The translations under genes were made by a program, and so were the position numbers. Under the pieces are notes generated by a model. The model had not been told where the DNA came from and made no database searches. It was given only the letters and a program-made list of their open reading frames with translations. Below, in pieces: positions 1 to 5,221 of a stretch of 5,680 nt of DNA; the stretch's first letter is position 1, and each line of letters begins with the position of its first letter. The stretch lies in contig JAFCBV010000047.1 in NCBI GenBank assembly GCA_017610545.1, forward strand, positions 1 through 5,680, written 5' to 3'. Source of the DNA: Candidatus Nanohalarchaeota archaeon. Its GTDB lineage: Archaea > EX4484-52 > B79-G9.

Positions 1-186
1 GCGGCGGAAAGTGGATTGCCTGCGCACAGTGCGCGTACAGGTCATGGCATAATGCTCGGCGTTGTATTGATTGCAGTCGGCCTTGCAATAAAAGCAGGCA
101 TGGAATTTGCAGACATACTGATTATCGTCGGCATTGTATTGTTGCTTGCAAAGCTGATTTTTCTAAAAACAAGGATGTGTGATTAA
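1..186 (+). CDS. C-terminal fragment of a small integral membrane protein, function unknown
   Basis: The reading frame is open from base 1 and ends at TAA 184-186, giving the last 61 residues of a protein that starts before the window. Two hydrophobic stretches are visible, about residues 17-33 and 36-56, separated by a short loop (KAGMEFAD), followed by a basic tail (KTRMCD). This predicts two membrane helices at the C terminus. The next gene starts on the base after this stop, so the two are almost certainly co-transcribed. A very weak resemblance to small antiporter subunits of the MnhG kind crossed my mind, but no diagnostic motif supports it, so the function is left open. That it is coding is fairly secure from the frame, the hydrophobic pattern and the tight junction with the next gene. 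Confidence 0.6.
   Translation, partial: AAESGLPAHSARTGHGIMLGVVLIAVGLAIKAGMEFADILIIVGIVLLLAKLIFLKTRMCD
179..183 (+). promoter_or_regulatory. Ribosome binding site supporting the GTG start at 187
   Basis: GTGAT matches the 3' part of the archaeal SD consensus GGAGGTGAT and lies 3 bases before the GTG codon. It sits inside the end of the upstream gene, which suits a translationally coupled pair. The same spacing is seen before the ATG at 3680. Confidence 0.45.
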
Positions 187-393
187 GTGGCCGTCAAAAA
201 AGATTTAATGGATATTCTTGCATGTCCGAAGTGCAAGGGCAAGGTCAAAGAGCAGGGAATGTTTATCACGTGCGCAAAGTGCAAACTTGCATACCCCGTT
301 CTTGACAGCGACGTGCCGGACATGCTGATAGATGACGCATGGGCACTTGATAAGGCAAAGAAAGCAGGATTTAAGCACAAGCTGAAACTATAG
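187..393 (+). CDS. Trm112-like (UPF0434/YcaR family) small zinc-binding protein
   Basis: This 68-residue protein has the layout of the Trm112 family: a short N-terminal helix ending in DILACPKC, a second Cys pair in TCAKC, then the family-typical LAYPVLDSDVPDML. Cys13, Cys16, Cys29 and Cys32 form a likely zinc ribbon. In eukaryotes and in Haloferax, Trm112 proteins bind and activate several methyltransferases that act on tRNA, rRNA and release factors. That role here is inferred from the family. The GTG start at 187 is chosen because it puts the first Cys at residue 13, as in relatives, and because GTGAT (179-183) lies 3 bases upstream as a Shine-Dalgarno match. The in-frame ATG at 208 would leave too little before the Cys pair. 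It directly follows the upstream membrane protein, and its stop overlaps that of the convergent hydrolase. Confidence 0.85.
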   Translation: MAVKKDLMDILACPKCKGKVKEQGMFITCAKCKLAYPVLDSDVPDMLIDDAWALDKAKKAGFKHKLKL

Positions 394-1128
394 ATTTATA
401 GAATCTCCGGGCTCAGGCACAAAAGCATTTACTCTATATTCTTTGATTAGTGCGAGAATCTTCTCTTTTTCTTTTCTTGCATGCCTGTCAAGGTGAACCA
501 TCGCAATACGTTTTATTTTGTTTTTTGATGCTAATTTCAGAGTAGAGACCACAGAGGCATGGCTTTCAACATTTTTGTCAATGAACTTTGTTTCCATAAT
601 AACAAGGCTCGCACCCGAAAAAAGTTTTTCAGTATCTTCTGTCATCCTGCCATCGCCTGCGTAGCATATAGACGCGTCTTTTGATGAAACCCGTACAGCA
701 AGATTTTCTACAGAATGCACTGTGCGCGAAAACTCGAAATTCATTGCCCCTACACATACCTTACTGTCTGCATTAATATTCAGAAAGTTCAAAGGATATG
801 TTATTTTGTTCATAAATCCCTTATATCCAAAATCAAACTGCGCCTTTACAAGAGCTTCAATGTTTTGCCCAAAAAGAGCAAGGGGTTTTGTTCTTTTGTC
901 TTCCAACAGCCTCAGAAGAACGGGCGTTATGCCGAAGCTGTGGTCAGCATGCTGGTGGCTAATAATTATTGCGTCAAGAAAGTCAGGGTCAGAATTGTAT
1001 TTCCAGAGTGCGGGCGGCACAGTGAATCCGCAGTCAAGAAGAATGTTTTTCCCGCCTTCAATAAGTATTGATGTGTTGCCGTAGTTTTCATCAACTGATT
1101 CGCCGACCCCGAGGAAAGTCACTTTCAT
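388..1128 (-). CDS. Metallo-beta-lactamase-fold hydrolase, RNase Z-like
   Basis: The 246-residue protein from ATG 1128 begins MKVTFLGVGES, the usual first strand of RNase Z/AtsA-type MBL proteins. The metal ligands are all present: HQHADH (His58, His60, Asp62, His63), His138 in TVHSVEN, Asp159 in YAGDG, and His212 in MVHLDRH. METKF and ESHAS resemble the EATF and HST elements of RNase Z. The enzyme should be a soluble two-zinc phosphodiesterase. Candidates are tRNA 3'-end processing, or a broader phosphodiesterase or hydrolase activity. It is somewhat short for a canonical RNase Z, and I do not see a clear exosite arm, so I do not assign rnz. An in-frame TTG at 1146 would add six residues (MRPTKS), but the ATG fits the family start better. 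No SD is visible, so the mRNA may be leaderless. It converges on the Trm112-like gene. Confidence 0.82.
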   Translation of the reverse strand: MKVTFLGVGESVDENYGNTSILIEGGKNILLDCGFTVPPALWKYNSDPDFLDAIIISHQHADHSFGITPVLLRLLEDKRTKPLALFGQNIEALVKAQFDFGYKGFMNKITYPLNFLNINADSKVCVGAMNFEFSRTVHSVENLAVRVSSKDASICYAGDGRMTEDTEKLFSGASLVIMETKFIDKNVESHASVVSTLKLASKNKIKRIAMVHLDRHARKEKEKILALIKEYRVNAFVPEPGDSINL

Positions 1129-1149
1129 GGATTTTGTTGGGCGCAAACA

Positions 1150-1157
1150 TTAAAAAA
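1150..1157. promoter_or_regulatory. Possible shared TATA element between the MBL gene and tRNA-Ser
   Basis: TTAAAAAA lies 27-34 bases before the first base of tRNA-Ser on the + strand, close to the usual archaeal TATA distance. Read on the - strand, the same AT-rich stretch lies about 25 bases before the ATG of the MBL gene, which would fit a leaderless transcript. It is the best AT-rich box in the short divergent spacer. The assignment rests on position and base composition only. Confidence 0.4.
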
Positions 1158-1183
1158 CAAAGTCCCCCAATTCAGTAGATAAA

Positions 1184-1318
1184 GTCGAGGTCGCCTAGCC
1201 CGGTATGGCGCCAGCCTGGAATCATCTCACTCGCTTCGCTCGTTCGAAGCTTCTGAGGTTTCCTCAGAAAGCTGGTGTTCGCAAGGACTCGGGAGTTCGA
1301 ATCTCCCCCTCGACGCCA
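1184..1318 (+). tRNA. tRNA-Ser (anticodon GGA), intron-containing, CCA encoded
   Basis: The acceptor stem GTCGAGG (1184-1190) pairs fully with CCTCGAC (1308-1314), followed by discriminator G1315 and an encoded CCA (1316-1318). The D arm is GCC/GGC (1193-1195, 1207-1209). The anticodon stem CCAGC (1211-1215) pairs with GCTGG (1271-1275) across an intron. The anticodon GGA is at 1218-1220, preceded by U33. A long variable arm, GTTC-GCAA-GGAC (1277-1288), marks it as class II, as expected for serine. The T arm is GGGAG/CTCCC with loop TTCGAAT. Removing 1222-1269 gives an 87-nt mature tRNA including CCA. GGA reads UCC and UCU codons. It lies between the divergent MBL gene and the convergent small membrane protein. 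Confidence 0.95.
1222..1269 (+). other. tRNA-Ser intron (48 nt) at position 37/38 with a relaxed bulge-helix-bulge motif
   Basis: The insertion lies after A37, the canonical archaeal intron site cut by the splicing endonuclease. CTGG (1216-1219) can pair with TCAG (1264-1267) as the central 4-bp helix, with one G-U. AA|A (1268-1270) is the 3' bulge and AA|T (1220-1222) the 5' side. Inside, ATCTCA (1224-1229) pairs with TGAGGT (1254-1259), and GCTTCG (1233-1238) pairs with CGAAGC (1245-1250). C1223 and TTCC (1260-1263) do not close a perfect inner helix, so the motif is of the relaxed type. The exact boundaries are inferred from restoring a 7-base anticodon loop. Confidence 0.8.
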
Positions 1319-1327
1319 ATATTCTTT

Positions 1328-1519
1328 CTACCAGTACTTCGGTATTATCCCAACGCGCTCGAAGAAGAACCATACAGATACTATAAAAAGCACTAAACCA
1401 GCCCAACCAAGCCCTGAGGAGAACGGGGCGTCAAAAATCCACATGGCGAGTACTTTGTACCCAATATACATTCCAAGTACATTGTTAACAATTCCCCTAA
1501 GCCCCATAGCAATCAACAA
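1328..1519 (-). CDS. Small two-helix membrane protein, function unknown
   Basis: This 63-residue frame codes for a protein with two clear hydrophobic segments, about residues 13-29 (VLGMYIGYKVLAMWIF) and 39-57 (WAGLVLFIVSVWFFFERVG), joined by a short polar loop and ended by the aromatic tail IIPKYW. The amphipathic start (GLRGIVNNVLG) resembles many uncharacterised archaeal mini membrane proteins. A TTG at 1519 is preceded by GTGAT (1530-1534), a plausible SD. The ATG at 1507 would shorten the protein by four residues and is an equal alternative. It lies 41 bp after hppA on the same strand and ends 9 bp from the convergent tRNA-Ser, so it is either the last gene of an hppA unit or has its own promoter. 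I do not recognise a family. The coding call rests on hydrophobic pattern and position. Confidence 0.6.
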   Translation of the reverse strand: MLIAMGLRGIVNNVLGMYIGYKVLAMWIFDAPFSSGLGWAGLVLFIVSVWFFFERVGIIPKYW

Positions 1520-1539
1520 CTATAGTTATCACTAGCAGC

Positions 1540-1552
1540 TTAAAAATATTTG
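1540..1552 (-). promoter_or_regulatory. AT-rich element after hppA: possible TATA box of the small membrane gene or T-tract terminator
   Basis: Read on the - strand, this stretch is AAATATTTTTAA-like. It is centred about 27 bases before the TTG at 1519 and follows the hppA stop by about 10 bases. It could serve as a TATA box for the 63-residue protein, or its T5 run could end hppA transcripts. The sequence does not separate the two. Confidence 0.3.
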
Positions 1553-1560
1553 GCAGGGCT

Positions 1561-3546
1561 CTAGAAAACCAGAAGCCCGCCATGAGCCGCGATTGCCGCG
1601 GCAAATATCAGTGCAAGTGTGTTTATGACCTTTATCAGCGCGTTCAGTGCCGGACCTGCTGTGTCCTTGAACGGGTCGCCGACAGTGTCGCCGACAACAG
1701 CTGCTGTGTGTGCCAGGGATTTTTTGCCGCCAAAGTGGCCTGTTTCAATATACTTCTTTGCATTGTCCCACGAAGCGCCCCCGGTTGTCATTTGTATTGC
1801 CAAAAGAAGGCCGGTTACGATAATGCCTACAAGGAAGCCTCCGAGTGCAAGCGGTCCAAGGACAAATCCTACAACAAGCGGAGATGCGATTGCAATGATG
1901 GCCGGAATAGTCATTTCCCTTAGTGCGGCTTTTGTTACGATATCTACGCACTTGCCGTATTCAGGCTTTGCAGTTCCTTCCATGATTCCTTTTATTTCAC
2001 GGAATTGGCGTCTTACTTCCTCAACAACCTCAAATGCGGCCCTGCCTACAGCCCGCATTGCATATGCAGAGAAAAGGAACGGAACCATACCGCCAAGGAA
2101 AAGCCCTGCAAGGACCAATGGGTGGTTTATGCTGAAAACAGTTATTCCCACCTCATGCACGTATGACGCGAAAAGCGCAAGTGCCGCAAGTGCCGCAGAA
2201 CCAATAGCATAACCCTTTGTAACAGCCTTTGTGGTGTTGCCGACAGCGTCAAGCTCATCAGTAATGTCCCGGACATTCTGCGGAAGCTTTGACATTTCAG
2301 CGATTCCACCTGCATTGTCTGTTATGGGTCCGTAAGAGTCTATTGCAACAATCATTCCTGTTGTTGAAAGCATTGCGACCGCAGCTATTGCGATGCCGTA
2401 GACGCCGCCAAAGTGGTATGATGCAAGCATTGCTGCAACAATCACAAGCACAGGAAGCGCAGTGCTTTGAAGGCCTACTGCAAGGCCGGTTATTATGTTT
2501 GTGCCGGGACCTGTTTGAGATGCTTTTGCAATCGATTGTACCGGTCCGCGCTCAGTTGAAGTGTAATATTCTGTTATGACTATTAGTACAACTGTAATTG
2601 CAAGGCCTACAAGCGATGCATAGAACAGATTCATCTCAAGGCCAAGATAGCCTGTGATATAGTAAAATCCTACTGCTGAAAACAAGCCTGATGCAATAGC
2701 CCCTTTATAGAGCGCATGCATTATATTCTGGCTTTTTCCAAGGCGCACGAAAAATGTTCCTGCAACTGATGCGAATATCGCAAGAGCGCCAAGCACAAGT
2801 GGGTACACCACGTAAACAGCGTCTTTAAACACAATTGATCCAAGAAGCATTGCCGCAATCAGTGTGACAGCATATGTCTCGAAAAGGTCTGCACCCATTC
2901 CTGCACAGTCACCGACATTGTCACCGACATTGTCTGCAATGACTGCCGGGTTTCGTGGGTCGTCTTCAGGAATTCCGGCTTCAACCTTTCCGACTAAATC
3001 AGCACCAACGTCAGCAGCCTTTGTGTAAATACCGCCGCCGACACGCGCAAAAAGTGAAATCAATGATGCGCCAAAGCCGAAACCGATTATTTGAACCGGA
3101 TCTCTGTAAACATAATAGAATAAGCTTACACCAAGAAGCCCAAGCCCGACAACAGAAAGCCCGCTTACAGCACCACCGCGAAAAGCGACACTCAGGGCTT
3201 CCTTAATCCCCGTCCTTGCAGCCTCTGCTGTGCGGACATTCGCACGAATAGAGATATTCATGCCAATATACCCTGCAATGGCAGAGAATATTGCCCCGAC
3301 AACAAAGCCTATTGCAGTCGGAGATCCTATGGCATAATACAGTATTACTGCAATAAGTGCCACAAACACAGCAACTGTTTTGGATTGCCTGTTTAGGTAC
3401 GCCATTGCTCCTTCATGTATTGCGTCAGCGATTGAGCGCATTTTCTCGTTGCCCCGCGGATGCCGTAAAACAGATACTGCGAGCACGCCTGCAAACGCGA
3501 TTGAGAACGCGCCTGCGATAATTGATAATAAAATAAGTGATTCCAT
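1561..3546 (-). CDS. hppA: Membrane-bound proton-pumping pyrophosphatase, K+-independent type
   Basis: This 661-residue polytopic membrane protein, with about 16 expected helices, hydrolyses pyrophosphate and pumps H+ across the cell membrane. All core motifs are present: [15 protein letters not shown] (175-189), DNVGDNVGD (205-213), [15 protein letters not shown] (403-417), [13 protein letters not shown] (589-601) and [16 protein letters not shown] (617-632), which supply the acidic residues that hold Mg-PPi. The [10 protein letters not shown] block (436-445) has Lys440 and Thr443, where K+-dependent enzymes have Ala and Gly, so this one should not need potassium. Proton rather than sodium transport follows from the family, since known K+-independent members pump H+. 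ATG 3546 has GGAGG (3554-3558) 7 bases upstream. Length is near the low end of the family but nothing is missing. It is divergent to the 163-residue protein across a structured AT-rich promoter region. Confidence 0.97.
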   Translation of the reverse strand: MESLILLSIIAGAFSIAFAGVLAVSVLRHPRGNEKMRSIADAIHEGAMAYLNRQSKTVAVFVALIAVILYYAIGSPTAIGFVVGAIFSAIAGYIGMNISIRANVRTAEAARTGIKEALSVAFRGGAVSGLSVVGLGLLGVSLFYYVYRDPVQIIGFGFGASLISLFARVGGGIYTKAADVGADLVGKVEAGIPEDDPRNPAVIADNVGDNVGDCAGMGADLFETYAVTLIAAMLLGSIVFKDAVYVVYPLVLGALAIFASVAGTFFVRLGKSQNIMHALYKGAIASGLFSAVGFYYITGYLGLEMNLFYASLVGLAITVVLIVITEYYTSTERGPVQSIAKASQTGPGTNIITGLAVGLQSTALPVLVIVAAMLASYHFGGVYGIAIAAVAMLSTTGMIVAIDSYGPITDNAGGIAEMSKLPQNVRDITDELDAVGNTTKAVTKGYAIGSAALAALALFASYVHEVGITVFSINHPLVLAGLFLGGMVPFLFSAYAMRAVGRAAFEVVEEVRRQFREIKGIMEGTAKPEYGKCVDIVTKAALREMTIPAIIAIASPLVVGFVLGPLALGGFLVGIIVTGLLLAIQMTTGGASWDNAKKYIETGHFGGKKSLAHTAAVVGDTVGDPFKDTAGPALNALIKVINTLALIFAAAIAAHGGLLVF

Positions 3547-3553
3547 ATCAAAA

Positions 3554-3558
3554 CCTCC
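3554..3558 (-). promoter_or_regulatory. Strong Shine-Dalgarno site of hppA
   Basis: GGAGG on the - strand lies 7 bases before ATG 3546. It is the best SD match in the window and fixes the hppA start. It also implies a leadered mRNA, which fits a transcription start about 26 bases downstream of the TTTATAAA box at 3600-3607. Confidence 0.7.
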
Positions 3559-3599
3559 ATTATGGAAAGAATTATTCTCTATTATTGCCGCGGGGAAGA

Positions 3600-3643
3600 T
3601 TTATAAACGTTGGCAGTTTTATAAAAAAGATGGGCTTTATAAA
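3600..3643. repeat. Three TTTATAAA palindromes at an exact 18-bp pitch (divergent promoter region)
   Basis: Identical 8-bp palindromes lie at 3600-3607, 3618-3625 and 3636-3643. The last is extended to CTTTATAAAG (3635-3644). They fill the intergenic region between divergent hppA (ATG 3546) and the 163-residue gene (ATG 3680). Each resembles the archaeal TATA box and, being palindromic, could work in either direction. The first is well placed for hppA (centre 57 bases from its ATG), and the third for the + gene (centre 40 bases from its ATG). The middle copy may be an extra start, an operator or a spare TBP site. Confidence 0.65.
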
Positions 3644-3667
3644 GTCACTTATTGTCGGTGGTTACAT

Positions 3668-3676
3668 GGGGGCGAT
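3668..3676 (+). promoter_or_regulatory. Ribosome binding site for the ATG at 3680
   Basis: GGGGGCGAT differs from the consensus GGAGGTGAT at two positions, one of which still allows a G-U pair. It lies 3 bases before ATG 3680. It decides the start: the frame continues open upstream, but that part overlaps the beginning of hppA and runs through the TTTATAAA array. Confidence 0.5.
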
Positions 3677-3679
3677 AAA

Positions 3680-4171
3680 ATGAATTCTGAAACAGGATAT
3701 GTGGATAATTTTCTTAATCAAATATCAGAAGATTATAGGTCCGACGTGCCGAAAATAGATGAAACAGATATGAAGATTATTTTTGGTTTAACATTTGCAG
3801 CGCAATGCCCTTCGTTAAAAGGCACTATCCGGGAAATAAAAAAGAGTTATGAACTGGTTATAAAAAAACACCAGGAAACTATTGGAGTTAATTATTTTTT
3901 TGATAAGGACCAGAAAGATGTTTGGTTAGATGCAAGAGAAAAAACAGAGATATGTCGGGCATCAGAGGACGCACTAGATTTTCTTCAAAGAATGTATGTG
4001 CGAACTGTCGGCACTCCGTTAGCAGATAAAATAAAAAATCCTATTTTATCAACAATTATAAATTGCGGTGATAGTTCTGTGTCTAGCAAAGCTTGCGGTC
4101 GTGTGGCTTCAAATGTCATGGAAGACACAATAGGCCTTTTAAAGGACTTAGAAAAAAAGTACGGAATGTAA
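3680..4171 (+). CDS. Uncharacterised soluble, mostly helical 163-residue protein
   Basis: I do not recognise this protein. From ATG 3680 it has 163 residues, is rich in Lys, Glu and Asp, has no signal peptide or membrane segment, and looks mostly alpha-helical. It has four Cys (in AAQCPSLKG, TEICRAS, IINCGD and SKACGRV) without a CxxC pair, so an ordinary zinc ribbon is unlikely. The end (GLLKDLEKKYGM) looks like an amphipathic helix. By eye the gene is more A/T-rich than its neighbours, with 7 of 12 Leu codons TTA, which could mean different expression or a different origin. It has its own promoter region shared with divergent hppA. Its stop codon (4169-4171) shares one base with the 3' end of convergent tRNA-Cys. 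An SD-like site and the open frame support coding; the function is unknown. Confidence 0.75.
   Translation: MNSETGYVDNFLNQISEDYRSDVPKIDETDMKIIFGLTFAAQCPSLKGTIREIKKSYELVIKKHQETIGVNYFFDKDQKDVWLDAREKTEICRASEDALDFLQRMYVRTVGTPLADKIKNPILSTIINCGDSSVSSKACGRVASNVMEDTIGLLKDLEKKYGM
4152..4158 (-). terminator. T7 tract 13 nt downstream of tRNA-Cys
   Basis: Seven T in a row on the - strand begin 13 bases after the tRNA-Cys 3' end. Archaeal RNA polymerase often terminates at such tracts. On the + strand the same bases are Lys codons near the end of the 163-residue gene, so the terminator would be embedded in a convergent coding region. Confidence 0.45.
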
Positions 4172-4241
4172 GCGGGCACCCGGAGTTGAACCGGGCTCTT
4201 CCGCTCTGCAGGCGGATGCATAACCGATCTGCCATACCCGC
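4171..4241 (-). tRNA. tRNA-Cys (anticodon GCA), CCA not encoded
   Basis: On the - strand, GCGGGTA (4241-4235) pairs with TGCCCGC (4178-4172), with one G-U pair. U73, the cysteine discriminator, is at 4171. The D arm is GCA/TGC, the anticodon stem TCCGC/GCGGA, the loop CTGCAGA with anticodon GCA and G37, and the T arm CCCGG/CCGGG with loop TTCAACT. The gene is 71 nt, has no intron and lacks an encoded CCA, unlike the tRNA-Ser here. It begins 26 bp after the cysK stop on the same strand. Its last base is also the last base of the convergent gene's stop codon. Confidence 0.95.
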
Positions 4242-4263
4242 GTATGTTGTCTTTGTAACTTAC

Positions 4264-4271
4264 TTTTTTAA
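4264..4271 (-). promoter_or_regulatory. TATA-like box of tRNA-Cys overlapping the cysK stop codon
   Basis: On the - strand, TTAAAAAA lies 23-30 bases before the first base of tRNA-Cys and includes the last two bases of the cysK Val codon and its TAA stop. The same octamer precedes tRNA-Ser (1150-1157). On the + strand its T6 run could act as a terminator for the 163-residue gene. Confidence 0.4.
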
Positions 4272-5221
4272 ACCCTGCGGGCATGCATCTGAACATATTG
4301 TGCCATCCCGAAAAGGGGCGTGCTCAGATATTTGAACCCGTTGTCAGGAAATATAACAACAATCCTTTTTCTTGCACCAAGCTTAATTGCTTTTTTCCTC
4401 GCAACATACATTGCTGCTGCTGCGCTCATTCCGACCAGAAGCCCTTCTTTTCCTGCAAGATCCCGTGCAGCATCAAATGTTTTTGAAAGCTCATCTTTTT
4501 TTATTTCAACAATTTCATCAAAAGATTTGCGGTCATAAAGCTGTGTCGGACAGAAATCATTTGGGTTTCGAAGACCCTGTATTATGGAGCCCTGCTCAGG
4601 CACAATTCCGACTATTTTTGCATTTATGTTATTTTCCCGGAGCTTTTTTGAGATGCCGACACCCGTCCCTGCCGTTCCGATACCAATGACAACCATATCG
4701 AGCTTTCCATCGGTCTGCTCAATTATTTCTGCTGCTGTTGTGTCATGATGTGCCTCAATATTTGCCGGATCCTTGAATTGACCCATATCAATATATTTTT
4801 CAGGGCTTTCCCTGAGCATTTGGCGCTTTAGCTCAATTGCCCCTCCGGTGCACTTTGTGCCCGGGGAAAGCACAAGCTTCGCGCCGTAGGCCCTGATTAT
4901 TGCCCTGCGCTCAATACTGGCGCATTCAGGCATCACAATCTCTATTTTGTGTCCTTTTGCAGCGGCAATCATTGCAAGTGCAATACCTGTGTTGCCACTT
5001 GTTGCCTCAAGAATGATTTTTCCGCCATTCAGGCGCCCGTCCTTTTCTGCGTTCTCAATCAGGCGAAGCGCCATGCGATCCTTCACAGACGATCCGACAT
5101 TATACCATTCAAGCTTTGCATAAACCTCTGCCGCGCCTTCAGGAAGAATTTTTTGTATTTTTATCATCGGAGTTTTTCCTATAAGTTCCATAATGTTGTT
5201 TGCAACCAGACATTCATTCAT
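4268..5221 (-). CDS. cysK: PLP-dependent cysteine synthase (CysK/OASS family), probable O-phosphoserine sulfhydrylase
   Basis: This 317-residue fold-type II PLP enzyme replaces the activated hydroxyl of a serine derivative with sulfide to make cysteine. NNIMELIGKTPM is the usual family opening. Lys47 in SVKDR should carry PLP. TSGNTG (74-79) is the substrate loop, GIGTAGTG (180-187) the phosphate loop, and GMSAAAA (264-270) holds the Ser expected near the pyridine nitrogen. PDNGFKYLST (292-301) closes the active site. QFKDPANIEAHHDTT is also typical. ATG 5221 overlaps the last 8 bases of the serK-like gene; the open frame upstream of it is only the shadow of that gene. Because the neighbour should make O-phosphoserine, I infer that compound rather than O-acetylserine as substrate, but the family also includes O-acetylserine enzymes and cystathionine beta-synthases. 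The Ala residues after Ser266 differ from the common SSGAA/STGA pattern. Confidence 0.92.
   Translation of the reverse strand: MNECLVANNIMELIGKTPMIKIQKILPEGAAEVYAKLEWYNVGSSVKDRMALRLIENAEKDGRLNGGKIILEATSGNTGIALAMIAAAKGHKIEIVMPECASIERRAIIRAYGAKLVLSPGTKCTGGAIELKRQMLRESPEKYIDMGQFKDPANIEAHHDTTAAEIIEQTDGKLDMVVIGIGTAGTGVGISKKLRENNINAKIVGIVPEQGSIIQGLRNPNDFCPTQLYDRKSFDEIVEIKKDELSKTFDAARDLAGKEGLLVGMSAAAAMYVARKKAIKLGARKRIVVIFPDNGFKYLSTPLFGMAQYVQMHARRV

Noticed and set aside
1..186. Naming the partial membrane protein as an MnhG/PhaG antiporter subunit
   Set aside because: Only general hydrophobicity and a loose pattern match; no diagnostic residues in the 61 visible residues.
715..1084. Two overlapping + strand open frames of about 120 codons
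   Set aside because: Both are antisense to the MBL hydrolase, whose metal-binding residues are all intact. Neither has recognisable features.
1224..1268. Hairpins GCTTCG/CGAAGC and TCTGAGG/CCTCAGA as a terminator or repeat element
   Set aside because: They lie inside the tRNA-Ser intron, have no T tract after them and are best explained as intron folding.
1619..2212. Long open frame (197 codons) on the + strand within hppA
   Set aside because: It is antisense to a complete, fully motif-bearing pyrophosphatase. Its translation is Ser/Pro/Ala-rich with no family features, as expected from the reverse of a GC-biased gene.
3380..3679. 100-codon upstream extension of the 163-residue protein
   Set aside because: It would overlap the start of hppA, cross the TTTATAAA promoter array and lack a start signal. 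ATG 3680 has an SD-like site.
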